Positions 1-8,804 are shown, counted from the first letter of the stretch. The stretch: DNA of 36,644 bases from Pseudofrankia coriaricola (GCF_001854805.1 NZ_MBLO01000031.1:1-36644), one strand, 5' to 3'. The notes: generated by a model from the sequence alone, not told the origin. Translations and numbers: made by a program.

Positions 1-97
1 CCCCGGCCGACCCCGGCCGACCCCGGCCGACCCCGGCCGACCCCGGCCGACCCCGGCCGACCCCGGCCGACCCCGGCCGACCCCGGCCGACCCCGAC
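1..97. repeat. Tandem decamer array (ccccggccga)
   Basis: The window opens inside an array of the 10-mer ccccggccga. Nine perfect copies fill positions 1-90, followed by a degenerate partial copy. The array is cut by the window edge, so its true length is unknown. No reading frame across it resembles a protein. Each unit contains the self-complementary core cggccg, so single strands could fold. It lies about 90 bp upstream of the UBP zinc-finger gene. Confidence 0.95.
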
Positions 98-188
98 CCC
101 GGCCCACCTCCGCCGGCAGCTCGGGTGCGAACTGTGGTTCGGCCTGCGAGGGGTTGTCCTCGGGCTCTCGACGTCGTTGGGTGGAGGT

Positions 189-446
189 ATGACGGTCGAC
201 CCGCATGCCGAGATGATCCAGGCTGTCGAGCCAAGCACTCAGGACGGGTGCGAGGACTGCCTGCGCGAAGGATCCAGGTGGGTGCACCTGCGACTGTGCC
301 TGACCTGTGGGCATGTCGGGTGTTGCGACTCGTCGCCGCGCCGGCATGCGCGCGCACACGCGGCCCACGTCGGGCACCCGATCGTGCGGTCCTTCGAGCC
401 AGGCGAGGACTGGGCCTACTGCTTCATCGACGACGCTTTCGTCTGA
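189..446 (+). CDS. UBP-type zinc-finger domain protein
   Basis: A small 85-residue protein that is essentially one ZnF-UBP domain. In eukaryotes this fold binds the free C-terminus of ubiquitin; in actinobacteria the role of stand-alone copies is not known. Visible features are the paired cysteines in GCEDCL and CLTCGHVGCC, the His-rich stretch RRHARAHAAHVGHP, and the typical ending SFEPGEDWAYCF. The ATG at 189 gives the length usual for these proteins, but the GGAGG just before it is only one base away, and the frame stays open upstream, so translation could begin at the TTG at 177. It has no operon partner; the next gene is convergent. The family call is firm, the function open. Confidence 0.85.
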   Translation: MTVDPHAEMIQAVEPSTQDGCEDCLREGSRWVHLRLCLTCGHVGCCDSSPRRHARAHAAHVGHPIVRSFEPGEDWAYCFIDDAFV

Positions 447-592
447 CCAGGCTTGGCCGGAGACACCGGCGCCGTCCCCGGCCCGCGTGCCGATCATGCG
501 TTGTTCGGTGGGCGTGACACTGGTTCGCGCCGTCGCCGGGGGAGCGCTCGGCATACCCGCGTGGCGCGGCGCCTGTGTCTGGGAAATGCCAG

Positions 593-620
593 AGCCCCGG
601 CACGCCGCTGTGCCGGGGCT
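593..620. terminator. Hairpin between convergent genes
   Basis: A perfect 11-bp inverted repeat (agccccggcac / gtgccggggct) with a 6-base loop sits between the UBP gene and the convergent gene ending at 700. There is no T tract, as is common in high-GC actinobacteria. Position and symmetry suit a bidirectional terminator. Confidence 0.55.
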
Positions 621-699
621 GGACTCTGGCGGGGCTGGCTGGCGGCGTCGGCCTGGCCAGCGGCCCTGCTGAGCGGGAAGTGCTTTCAGAAGGTGCGTC

Positions 700-1482
700 T
701 CACAGAGACCCGCGCAGCGCCCGGGTGGCGACCGGGAGGATGACGCGCGGGTAGCGGAAGATCTTCTGGGCGGTGAGCTCGCCGCCGTCGAGCACCGCGG
801 CGAGGGTGTCGGCGCGGGTGCGGTCCAGGCGACCGGTGCGCCACAGGTGCCGCAGCCGCAGCAGACCGGGCAGCGCCGCCTCGATCGCCGTGTGGTCGGG
901 CCGGGGCGCGCCTCCGAGCCAGGCGTCGTAGCGCGGGCCGCTCATCACCTGCCAGACAGTGGTGTCGGCGACCGTGCCCGTCCCGTCGGAGACGGTGACG
1001 AAGTGCGGGACCCGGAAGAGTCCGGGGGCACCAGCGAGCTCGGGGCGGACGGCCGCGGTGACGACATCAGCGCCAAGGCCCATCCGATGCTGCCGGGTGC
1101 GCAGGTAGGCGCTGAAAGCCAAGGCCAAGGCGGTCCGTCCGGGAGGGCTGGACTTGGCGTGCAACACCACGGCGTCGACGGCGCGGGTACGGACCCGGTC
1201 CATGCCCTCCCGGACCAGCCAGGAGCGGTCGACCACGACGAAAGCCACCTGGCCGGGACCCCGCTGCCCCAGGCTCTCGTCGTCGTCAACCGCGGCTTCC
1301 GCCGTCCACCCGGGCCGGAATGTCTGAGTCGGCGCGCACCAGGCCGGTCGGCCGGGCGTCGAATCCTGGAACCACCGACAGGTGACAAGGCCGTCGGCGT
1401 CCGGCAGCGACAGACCTGGAAGGTCGCTCGACGTGAAGATGCGCTCTCCAGTCAGCGTCTTCTCCGATGTCAAGGTTTCCAT
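700..1482 (-). CDS. Conserved hypothetical protein, downstream of DUF397 gene
   Basis: A 260-residue protein I do not recognise. It starts at an ATG (1482) preceded by GGAGG with a four-base gap, a strong ribosome site that favours this start over the longer frame reaching 1545. No signal peptide or membrane segment is visible. The sequence looks soluble: a Trp/Cys-containing N-terminal third (CRWFQDSTPG, PAWCAPTQTF), a hydrophobic strand QVAFVVVDRSWL, and a central helix-rich region. It follows the DUF397 gene by 62 nt on the same strand, so the two are probably cotranscribed. It could be an accessory of the HTH/DUF397 regulatory pair, but nothing in the sequence proves that. Confidence 0.6.
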   Translation of the reverse strand: METLTSEKTLTGERIFTSSDLPGLSLPDADGLVTCRWFQDSTPGRPAWCAPTQTFRPGWTAEAAVDDDESLGQRGPGQVAFVVVDRSWLVREGMDRVRTRAVDAVVLHAKSSPPGRTALALAFSAYLRTRQHRMGLGADVVTAAVRPELAGAPGLFRVPHFVTVSDGTGTVADTTVWQVMSGPRYDAWLGGAPRPDHTAIEAALPGLLRLRHLWRTGRLDRTRADTLAAVLDGGELTAQKIFRYPRVILPVATRALRGSL

Positions 1483-1544
1483 GCGGCCTCCGTACCGGCG
1501 CGGAGTGCTGTCAGACGTGGCGTCGATGGCGGCGGAGACCAGCA

Positions 1545-1775
1545 TCAGCAGAGGAGGTTGTCGAAGTCGCCGTCCTTGGCGCCCAGGATCAGGGCCTCGA
1601 TCTCGGCGAGTGTGTAGATGAGCGCCGGGCCCCGCGGATCCCGGGAGTTACGGACCGCGACGGCGTCGTCCGAGAGCCGCGCCATCTCGACGCAGTTTCC
1701 CTGGGAGTTGCTGCGCTGGCTCTTCTGCCAGGTCACGCTCTTCAGCGCGGCAGCGGACATGCCGTTGTGGATCAT
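1545..1775 (-). CDS. DUF397 domain protein
   Basis: A 76-residue protein that is a single DUF397 domain. Typical elements are VTWQKSQRSNSQGNCVE near the N-terminus, VAVRNSRDPRGPALIYT in the middle and the Frankia-like ending AKDGDF. DUF397 proteins usually sit next to an HTH-DUF5753 regulator and are thought to act with it, as in the Streptomyces WhiJ-type and abaA-locus pairs. Here the regulator (3441-4307) is divergent and about 1.7 kb away. The ATG at 1775 is chosen because family members begin MI.NGM; GGAG lies 12 bases upstream. The open frame extending much further upstream is low-complexity and not part of the gene. Confidence 0.85.
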   Translation of the reverse strand: MIHNGMSAAALKSVTWQKSQRSNSQGNCVEMARLSDDAVAVRNSRDPRGPALIYTLAEIEALILGAKDGDFDNLLC

Positions 1776-3440
1776 GGTCAAGGCGGTCTCCTGGGGATGC
1801 CGGGGAGGGCTGCCGCCATATGCGGCACACCCCGAATCCGTGTCCAACGTTTCGGTCGGGCCGCCTGCTTCTGGCGAGCGAATCGACCTCTGCGAGCGGT
1901 GCCAGACGTTCATGCCGGGCCGCCGTCTCGGGAAGGACTCCCGGTCAGTAGGACCAGGAACGCCGGTGTGGCGTTGCGCCCCGGACCTCCCAGACCTGCC
2001 AGCAGACCTCCCGGATCGGCTTCGCCGATCCGGCAGGAACCCCGGACTCCGCAAGCTCCATCGATCCGGCAGGAACTCCGGATCTGGCAGGAACCCCGGG
2101 CTGGCGGCGGCGACACGCACCGAGGAAGCGGCGGCCCCTTGGAGCCGCTGACCCGGAAGTCGAGTCGCGTGCACCAGCCCACCCTCCTCCGTGCCTCGGA
2201 AGTCGCGGATACACCGTGCTTCTTGCTTGCAAGAACAGTATGGCACGGTCGCATGCACGTGCATCTGCCCGGGAGAGGACGTGTGCAAACGTTGGGCGCG
2301 AACGGAGGTCACATCCGCAGGCTCGGATGCCGGGCCGGATGCGCCCGCCGGCCGGGCCTTGCCAGCTGCAGGCCCATGACCTGCGCGGTCTGGGGCGCGG
2401 CCTTCCTCAAACGCCGTCCGCCGCGGGCTGTCGCCTCGTCGCGCGACCCACGCGCTCGTTCATCCCGCGCCCTCGGATGGCGACGGGGCTAGGGCGGCGT
2501 GGCGGGCGCGGGGGGCCGGGGGCTGGGGTTCGGCTCCGCGCTCGGCCATCTAGTGGAGGAGAGGAGGCCATTCCCTGGCCGCGAGGGAGACGACTGCTAT
2601 CCCTTGTGGAAAAGTGCGCAGCCCGCGGCCGCTGTGGAAAGCGTCCGCGTGGCTGTGGCCGCGCGGCGCGACTGCCTGCCTACCGTCGCGACTCGGTCGC
2701 GTCACGTAATCGTTATCTGCGCGCAACGTGATAGATCAGGTCGCTGATGCCAACCAGCCGCCGATGGTGTAGGAATCTCCAAGCGACGCACCGTGGCCGG
2801 TTGGGTCTGGTGAGTCGGGGCGTGGGACGAGAGATCTCGCGTCGTGACCGCGACGGAGGGGTCAGGTGGCGGACGAGGGCGCGACGCGCCCAGGGGCGGT
2901 CGTCCCGACCTTTGGCGTGCCCGTCGACGGCGTGGCGCCGTCGATGCCCTGTCGCGGCTGGCTCGCGGCGCCTGGCGCCGCCCATCCCGCCGATGCCGTG
3001 TCAGCGAGGGCAACCTCGCGTCCGCGGGTGGCGTCTGGGAAGGCTATGAGGCCGATCATCGGTGGGGTCCCCTACCCTGGCCGCGTGGACATCCCCGTGG
3101 GGAGGACCTCCCAGGCAGGAGTTACTGGCGCCCGGGTCGTCCGCCCAACTATCGGAACCGTTGGGCGGGCTGGCAGAATGGCTCCGTTCGGCGGATCCGC
3201 GCGGGTCGTGGCGTCCGGCGAGGTTGTGGCAATAGTCCATGGTGCGACAAATGTCGGATTTGCTCACCAGGCGCCCGCCTCGACGTGCCCGACGGCGCCG
3301 TGGGATCGCGGCCGGAGACGTGTCTGGGACTACCGAGCCGGGCAGTCGAGATGGCTTTGTCCGGATCGGCTCTGGACGGCGGCAACGAACGCGGCCAAGC
3401 TGGCTAACCGTTGTGACGACTGGATCAGAGGGAGCGGGAC
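1776..3440. other. Long region without a convincing gene
   Basis: About 1.7 kb between two divergent genes. Open frames occur on both strands, but they are Arg/Pro/Gly-rich, overlap one another and show no recognisable domain. The region holds a hairpin and degenerate repeats at 2011-2100, an AT-richer spot near 2700-2760, and presumably the promoters of the DUF397 gene and the HTH regulator. It may contain decayed genes, but I cannot identify any. Confidence 0.6.
2011..2100. repeat. Hairpin plus degenerate 18-bp repeats
   Basis: A perfect 10-bp hairpin with a TTC loop (2011-2033) is followed by three near copies of a 16-bp motif, cggcaggaaccccgga, starting at 2031, 2067 and 2085. The offsets are 36 and 18 bp, which suggests an 18-bp unit with one degenerate copy. 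No function is evident. Confidence 0.7.
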
Positions 3441-4307
3441 GTGACGACACCCCCGGCGGGCACTGGCCCGACCGTTCGTCGCATCCTGCTCGGGTCCCAG
3501 TTGCGACGGCTGCGTGAGGCAAAAGGGGTAACCCGGGAGGAAGCCGGCTACCATATTCGTGGTTCCGAGTCAAAGATCAGCAGACTCGAACTAGGTCGTG
3601 TCAGTTTTAAGGAACGCGACGTCGAGGATCTGCTTACTCTTTACGGCGTGACCGACGAGACAGAGCGGGCGCCGTTCCTGGCGATGGTCCGTGAGGCAAA
3701 CCAGCAGGGTTGGTGGCAGAGCTTCTCCGAGGTCCTGCCCAACTGGTTCCAGCCATACATTGGTCTGGAGGAATCAGCTTCCCTGATCCGTACCTACGAG
3801 CTCCAGTTCATCCCCGGGCTGCTGCAGACGGAGGACTACGCGCGAGCGGTGATCACCCAGGGCAACCGCGGTGTGCCCAGGGACGTCATCGACTCACGTG
3901 TCAATGTCCGGATGAACCGGCAGAAGGTCCTGACCAGGGACAACGCGCCTCGCCTGTGGGTCGTCATCGACGAGGCGGCGCTGCGCCGCCCGATTGGTGG
4001 CACCAAGACCATGAAGGCGCAGATCGAGCACCTCCTCGACCTGATGAGCCAGCCCTCGCTGACGCTGCAGGTCATGCCGTTCGACTTCGGCGGCCACGCG
4101 GCCGAGGGCGGCGCATTCAGCATCCTGCGGTTCCCTGAAGCGGACATTCCGGACGTCGTCTATATCGAGGTTCTCGGCGGCGCCAACTACCTGGACAAAC
4201 GCGAGGACGTCGACCGGTACATGGAGGCCATGGACCGGCTCTGCGTCGACAGCACCACCCCGGCCCGTACCGCCGACGTCCTGAGGAAGATCGCCTCCAG
4301 CCTGTGA
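3441..4307 (+). CDS. HTH (XRE-like) DUF5753 transcriptional regulator
   Basis: A 288-residue DNA-binding protein of the large actinobacterial HTH_31-DUF5753 family. Residues about 12-66 form the helix-turn-helix (LGSQLRRLREAKGVTREEAG, then SKISRLELGR). From about residue 90 the DUF5753 domain follows, with its signatures WWQSF, EESASLIRTYELQFIPGLLQT and DYARAVI. The GTG start at 3441 is preceded by GGGAG at good spacing. Members regulate development, antibiotic production or stress genes together with a DUF397 partner; the candidate partner here lies at 1545-1775 in divergent orientation. Its target is not visible. Confidence 0.92.
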   Translation: MTTPPAGTGPTVRRILLGSQLRRLREAKGVTREEAGYHIRGSESKISRLELGRVSFKERDVEDLLTLYGVTDETERAPFLAMVREANQQGWWQSFSEVLPNWFQPYIGLEESASLIRTYELQFIPGLLQTEDYARAVITQGNRGVPRDVIDSRVNVRMNRQKVLTRDNAPRLWVVIDEAALRRPIGGTKTMKAQIEHLLDLMSQPSLTLQVMPFDFGGHAAEGGAFSILRFPEADIPDVVYIEVLGGANYLDKREDVDRYMEAMDRLCVDSTTPARTADVLRKIASSL

Positions 4308-4316
4308 CAGTCGTGT

Positions 4317-4346
4317 AACCAGCCGCCATGATCCTTGGCGGCGGTT
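4317..4346 (+). terminator. Hairpin after HTH-DUF5753 gene
   Basis: An inverted repeat aacc(a)gccgcc / ggcggcggtt with a 9-base loop starts ten bases after the stop codon of the regulator. It has one bulged A and no T tract. Probable transcription terminator. Confidence 0.5.
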
Positions 4347-4569
4347 CGTGATGTCCGTGAACGCCCGGCGAAGCGCGCCTCTCGTCCGGCCGCGGCACTA
4401 GCCGTGGCACGGTGATCCGGCGGCTTGTGCCCGTGCCATCCGGTGGCCCGCGTCCTGGCCAGGCGTGCCTCCCGGCGTCGGCTCGCCGGAGTTGTCGCTG
4501 GTGACGAGCCTCTCGGCGCGCTCCCGCGGCTGTCTTGGCCTCAGCCCGCGCTGGCCTGGCTGGCGCCTC

Positions 4570-4644
4570 CTAGAGGGCCAAAGGAGGTGCGAAAATGCTC
4601 CTCCTTCGCACCTCCGGAGGCCCCCGTCCCAGAAGCACTCGTGG
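4570..4644. repeat. Dispersed palindromic repeat, copy 1
   Basis: A 75-bp element almost identical to 8923-8998. Its core is an 11-bp inverted repeat, ggaggtgcgaa ... ttcgcacctcc, around a ten-base centre, followed by cggaggcccccgtccc and agaagcact. The copies differ by about three substitutions and one indel. Both lie outside assigned genes, consistent with a REP/MITE-like intergenic element. No flanking target duplication is obvious. Confidence 0.88.
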
Positions 4645-4858
4645 AGGGCCGCGCGGCGCGCGGCGCCGCCACCCGCGGCCGCCGACCGCCGTTACCCGCG
4701 GGCGGCCGACCTGGCCTGGCTCATCCGTCGCGCGGCCGACTGGCCCGCGGCGGCGGCCGACGGGTCCGAAGAATCCTCGGCGACGTGACCGTCCGTGTGA
4801 AGAATCGTCCGCGGCGCGGCGGCCAGCCCAAATGATGCCGGGTGCACGTGCAGGCGGC

Positions 4859-4889
4859 GTGCATATCGCGCGTGCATTCCACCGTGCAT
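4859..4889. repeat. Cluster of GTGCAT motifs
   Basis: GTGCAT occurs three times at 4859, 4872 and 4884, nearly one helical turn apart. Related GTGCAC and GTGCAG lie at 4842 and 4848. Closely phased short repeats about 440 bp upstream of the EAL gene could be a protein-binding array. Chance remains possible. Confidence 0.4.
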
Positions 4890-5327
4890 TTCAGGCGCGC
4901 ATCACGCCGGGCCCGGTGCGCCATTTGATTCGGCATTGTTAACGGGCCGGGAGCGCTCGGTAATCGACATCGCTCCGTGATGGCCCGTCCACCGGGTCGC
5001 GGGGAGCTGTTCGATGGGCGAGGCATCGAGGCCGGGGTGGTCGGCCAGATTTTCGCGGCGGCCCGACTTGTGCGGGTGTGCGCGGCCCGTCCGTCCGCCG
5101 GCACGGCAATTCGGGAACCGGTGCTCCGCTTGGCGGGCGGCCTCGCGGTTCTCCATGCGGCGGCATGCGGCGGCGGGGCCAGGGAGCGGGCACCCCACGG
5201 CCGGCCGGGAACTGAGGCGCGGGTCTGGCGCAGGCCGCGGCGAACCCGGTGCCAGTGTGCGGCCCGGGAACGGCCTCTGCGACCATAGGCGGAACACAAT
5301 GAGCTCCCGGAACGCAGGGAAGGCGCC

Positions 5328-7619
5328 GTGGACGACCGGATCGCCGATCGCTGGTACGACGCGGTGTCGGTGACGGCGGCGTGGCCGCCGATGTCACCGA
5401 CACAGCTCACGTCGCCCGTACCCACCGCCGAGCACCTGCCCTGCGTCACGGTGCGCATCGACTCGTCTCCCCGCGTGGAGCCGTCGTCGCTCTCCGGATC
5501 GCCCGACCCGTGCGCGGGGACCACCGCGGACGCCGCGGCCCAGGGCCTGGTCGAGCCGGCGGATGCCTGCCCCTCGCCCATGGCGCCCGCGCCGCCCGCC
5601 TCCGAGGGGCCGGGCGACGACGGAGCGGCCGGGATGCGCGCCGAGCTGCGTGAGCTCACCGGCCAGCTGCTCGGAGCGCTCGCCGCCGACCCGGTGGACC
5701 GGGCCGCGGGCCGTACGGTCGGAGCCCGGCTTGCCCGGGTCGGCTTCACCGGCCCTGACGCCCTTGCCCGCACCGTCGAGGTGCTCGGGCCCCCGCTGTC
5801 CGCCGCCGCGGGCCCTGGGCGGGCGCAGGCCGCGTTCGCCGTCCTCGGCGCGGTCGCCTCCGGGCACGGCGAGGCGGTCCGCAAGTGTGCCCTGGCGGCC
5901 GTCCGCGACAGGCACAGCGCGGAGCTCACCGGCCTGCGCCGGGCCGAGCGCGCCCGCCGGCTGGGCGACAAGCGGTTCCGGTCCGTCTTCGAACACGCCG
6001 GCATTGGCACCTTAGTGGTCGCCGACTCGGGGACGATCCTGGAGGCCAACGACACCGCGCGCGCGATCGTCGGGCGCGACCTGACTCGCCTGTCCATCGG
6101 TGACGTCTGGGACCTGGTCCCGCCGCGTGACCGAGCCGGGCTGATCGACATGTGGGCGGCGGTGCGCGCCGGCCGGCCGGGGCACGGCTTCTGGCGGCTG
6201 GACCGGGAGGCCGACCCGGACGGCAACGAGGTGTGGGTCAGCCTGACGGCGGCGATGGTCGACGACGAGACCGCCGCCGGCGGCTCGTACTACGCCGTCA
6301 CGGTCGAGGACGTGACCAGTCGTCATGACCCGCGGGCAGGGGCCGGCCACAGCGGCGGGCTCGACCGTGGCGACGCAGCTGGCGGGGATCACGGCCGTCC
6401 ACCGGGGCGACTCGTGGGTACGGGAGCGGACCGGCCGGTCCCCGGCTCTTCGGCCTCCCGGCAGGGGGCGGCCGCGGCGGCCACGGCGCGGCTGACCCGC
6501 TCGATCGCGGCGGCGCTGCGCACCGGCCAGTTCGTCGTGCACTACCAGCCGATCGTGCGGCTGACCGACGGGACGATTCAGGGCGCCGAGGCGCTCGTGC
6601 GCTGGGACCACCCGCGCCAGGGCCTGCTCTCGCCCGAGGAGTTCATCGGCGTGGCCGAGGAGTCGGGCCTGATCGTGCCGCTCGGCCTGCACGTGCTCGA
6701 AACCGCCTGCCGCGACGCCGCCCGCTGGGCGGGCGCCGCCGCGGCCACCCGGCTGGCAGCCCCCGACGGCGAGGCGGTCCCCGGCCTGCCCGGTGTATCC
6801 GGCGCGGACGGTGTGGATGGCGTGGGCATGCGCGGCGGGGCCGTCCCAGACCCCTTCGTCAGTGTGAACCTCTCGGTGCGCCAGCTGGAGGAGCCGGACC
6901 TCGTGCCGGTGATCCTGGGCATCGTCGAGCGCGCCGGGCTGGACCCGCGCTGCCTGCAACTGGAGCTGGTCGAGAACCTGATGATCGACGCGTTCGGCCG
7001 CCAGCCCGAGGCGTTGCACCAGCTCGCCGACGCGGGCATCCGGATCGCGATCGACGACTTCGGCACGGGTTACTCGAACTTCGCGTACCTACCGACGCTG
7101 CCGGTCGGTGCCCTCAAGCTCGCCGGCCAGTTCTGTGCGCGGGACGAGGACGACGGGGCGGACGAGACGGACGACGAGGTGGGAGCCGACGCCGATGCGG
7201 GCTCGGGCGCCGGTGTGAGCTCGGGCGCCGGTGTGGCTGTGGGTGACCCGGCCTCCGTCGTCGCTCTCGCCGCCGGCGGCGGTGGGGAGCGGGCTCGGCT
7301 GCTCGCCGAGCGGTCGGAGACCGAGGCCATGGACCAGATGGTCGAAGGGATCGTCTCGATCGCGCATCGGCTGGGGCACATCGTCACGGCCGAGTCGGTG
7401 GAGACGCGCGCGCAGGCGGCGCGGATGCTGGCCCTTGGCGTCGACCTCGGCCAAGGCCACCTCTTCGGCCGTCCCATGTGCGCCGACAAGATGGCCGTCG
7501 CGTTCGCCGCGGGCGGGGCGACCGTCCCCTTCCCGGGGGCGCCGGACGTTCCTGGCGGCCCGCTGGTCCCCGCGGCGCGCGACGGCCACCGGCACCGCGC
7601 CGCCCACCGCCACTCGTAG
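5328..7619 (+). CDS. PAS-EAL domain cyclic-di-GMP protein
   Basis: A 763-residue cytoplasmic signalling protein. A disordered Pro/Ala-rich N-terminus and a helical segment precede a PAS-like domain (about 217-330, beginning FRSVFEHAGIGTLVV). The EAL phosphodiesterase domain runs from about 400 to 740. EAL is intact (GAEALVRW, about 419-426), as are NLSVRQ, DDFGTGYS (about 576-583) and the Glu in AESVET. Two sites deviate: the usual LKIDRSF is LKLAGQF, losing a metal-site Asp, and ES is EN in LELVEN. An acidic Gly/Ala/Asp insert of about 60 residues (from about 605) splits the domain right after LKLAGQF. No GGDEF domain is present. It may be a weak phosphodiesterase or a cyclic-di-GMP sensor. 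The GTG start has AGGGAAGG at good spacing. Confidence 0.85.
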   Translation: MDDRIADRWYDAVSVTAAWPPMSPTQLTSPVPTAEHLPCVTVRIDSSPRVEPSSLSGSPDPCAGTTADAAAQGLVEPADACPSPMAPAPPASEGPGDDGAAGMRAELRELTGQLLGALAADPVDRAAGRTVGARLARVGFTGPDALARTVEVLGPPLSAAAGPGRAQAAFAVLGAVASGHGEAVRKCALAAVRDRHSAELTGLRRAERARRLGDKRFRSVFEHAGIGTLVVADSGTILEANDTARAIVGRDLTRLSIGDVWDLVPPRDRAGLIDMWAAVRAGRPGHGFWRLDREADPDGNEVWVSLTAAMVDDETAAGGSYYAVTVEDVTSRHDPRAGAGHSGGLDRGDAAGGDHGRPPGRLVGTGADRPVPGSSASRQGAAAAATARLTRSIAAALRTGQFVVHYQPIVRLTDGTIQGAEALVRWDHPRQGLLSPEEFIGVAEESGLIVPLGLHVLETACRDAARWAGAAAATRLAAPDGEAVPGLPGVSGADGVDGVGMRGGAVPDPFVSVNLSVRQLEEPDLVPVILGIVERAGLDPRCLQLELVENLMIDAFGRQPEALHQLADAGIRIAIDDFGTGYSNFAYLPTLPVGALKLAGQFCARDEDDGADETDDEVGADADAGSGAGVSSGAGVAVGDPASVVALAAGGGGERARLLAERSETEAMDQMVEGIVSIAHRLGHIVTAESVETRAQAARMLALGVDLGQGHLFGRPMCADKMAVAFAAGGATVPFPGAPDVPGGPLVPAARDGHRHRAAHRHS

Positions 7620-7622
7620 GCC

Positions 7623-7710
7623 AGCACCCCGCCCCGCACCCCGCACCCCGCCCCGCACCCCGCACCACGCGCACCCCGCAGCCCACAACCCCGCACCACG
7701 CCCCGCGTAC
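7623..7710. repeat. Low-complexity ccccgca repeat
   Basis: An irregular tandem run of ccccgca and ccccgcc units fills the gap between the convergent EAL and methyltransferase genes. It is strongly strand-asymmetric (C on the plus strand). It could stall or end transcription, but no hairpin is seen. Confidence 0.75.
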
Positions 7711-7730
7711 TGGCGGAGAGCGGTGGGGAG

Positions 7731-8804
7731 CTACCGCATGCCGATGCCGGCGAGGGCGGCCCGGAAGCCCGGTGTAGCGCCAGCCGCGCGGGCAGGGGAG
7801 GTGAGGCGGTCGGCGTCGTCATCCAGATACGGGCGCCAGTCCTCGAGGAAGACGAGCCCGGGGGCGACCAGTTCGAAGCCGTCGAGGAGGGCGAGGGTCT
7901 GGGCGCGGCCGCGCAGCGAGAGCCGAGGCGCTCCGCGTGCGTAACCGTCGTTGTAGGCGTTCGTCCCGGCTCCGCCGGTGTCAGCGCGGCTGTTGACCGT
8001 GCCCTGGGAGAGAGCGAGGAAGCTGCCCGGGGCGAGGCGTTCGCGGATCTGGCCGATGATCCTCGGCGGGTCGTCCGCGTCCGGGATGTCGTGCAGGACG
8101 CCTAGGATCAGCACCGCGGTAGGCCTGGCCAGGTCGAGCAGCCGGCGGGTGTCCGGATGGTCGAACACCGTGTCCGGGTCGCGCAGGTCGGCCTGGATGA
8201 TCGTTGCGTCCTGGTTACCGGCCAGGACGACGCGGCTGCGGGCGACCGCCGTCGGGTCAAGGTCGACGTAGACGACGCGGGCGCCGCCGTCGCGGCGCCG
8301 CCGCGCAAGCTCATGCACATTGCCGGCGTGACCGTCGTCCGTCGGAATGCCGGAGCCAAGGTCAAGGAACTGCTGGATGCCGGCATCCAGCAGAAAACGG
8401 ACCGCCCGGCGCATGAACGCCCGGTTCTCCCGCATGATCGCGTCGATGTCGGGAAGCGTGGCCGACAGACGAGCGGCCAGCTCCCGATCGACAGGGAAGT
8501 GGTTCGACCCGCCGAGGAAGTAGTCGTAGACCCGCGAGGTGCTCGGTCGCCGGCAATCGACCGTCGGCTCATGGCGCCATGACGCCCGGTCATGGCGCCA
8601 TGACGTCCGAGGGTCCGTTCCGAGGCCTGGCTGGGATCGCTCAAGATCGATCTGGTTCGCATCGGCACGATTGATCTTGTTGGCATCGGCGGGATGGGCG
8701 CGGTAGCGGTAGGCGCGGTCGGCCTCGGCCCGGCCGAGGCCGCACTCGGCGGCTCGATCGAGATCGCGGTCGGGTCGGTCCAGATGCGGCTCAGTGGATG
8801 CCAC
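7731..8804 (-). CDS. SAM-dependent methyltransferase, DUF574 family
   Basis: A 357-residue protein of the actinobacterial DUF574/Methyltransf_19 family, whose substrates are mostly unknown. Typical signatures are STSRVYDYFLGGSNHFPVD, RENRAFMRRAVRFL, the SAM-binding motif I FLDLGSGIPT, the acidic strand VVYVDLDPTAVARS, and ADLRDP. The GTG at 8804 is chosen because GGAGG lies five bases before it; an upstream TTG (8840) has no such site. The first 70 or so residues are a low-complexity Asp/Arg/Ala segment with internal repeats (ADANKINRADANQID, WRHDRASWRHEP) not usual for the family. This looks like expansion of short repeats in the gene. Confidence 0.88.
   Translation of the reverse strand: MASTEPHLDRPDRDLDRAAECGLGRAEADRAYRYRAHPADANKINRADANQIDLERSQPGLGTDPRTSWRHDRASWRHEPTVDCRRPSTSRVYDYFLGGSNHFPVDRELAARLSATLPDIDAIMRENRAFMRRAVRFLLDAGIQQFLDLGSGIPTDDGHAGNVHELARRRRDGGARVVYVDLDPTAVARSRVVLAGNQDATIIQADLRDPDTVFDHPDTRRLLDLARPTAVLILGVLHDIPDADDPPRIIGQIRERLAPGSFLALSQGTVNSRADTGGAGTNAYNDGYARGAPRLSLRGRAQTLALLDGFELVAPGLVFLEDWRPYLDDDADRLTSPARAAGATPGFRAALAGIGMR
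8569..8603. repeat. Twin 14-bp palindromes inside the methyltransferase gene
   Basis: The perfect palindrome tcatggcgccatga occurs at 8569-8582 and again at 8590-8603, exactly 21 bp apart, so the reading frame is kept and seven residues are repeated. It lies in the low-complexity N-terminal coding region. Confidence 0.9.

Larger units (their letters stand above)
4308..5327. other. 1-kb intergenic region rich in repeats
   Basis: No convincing gene lies between the HTH regulator and the EAL gene. Open frames here are Arg/Pro-rich shadows. The region holds a terminator-like hairpin (4317-4346), one copy of a dispersed palindromic repeat (4570-4644), a cluster of GTGCAT motifs (4859-4889) and an AT-richer spot (4922-4942) that could belong to a promoter for the EAL gene. 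Confidence 0.6.

Noticed and set aside
1-97. Possible CRISPR array
   Set aside because: The repeats are contiguous 10-mers without spacers; no cas gene is present in the window.
2604-2642. TGTGGAAA motifs that resemble DnaA boxes
   Set aside because: Two mismatches each to the actinobacterial box, only two copies, and no dnaA or dnaN nearby.
2844-3444. Plus-strand frames of 187-192 residues before the HTH regulator
   Set aside because: Two overlapping frames compete, both run into the regulator start, and neither has a domain or ribosome site.
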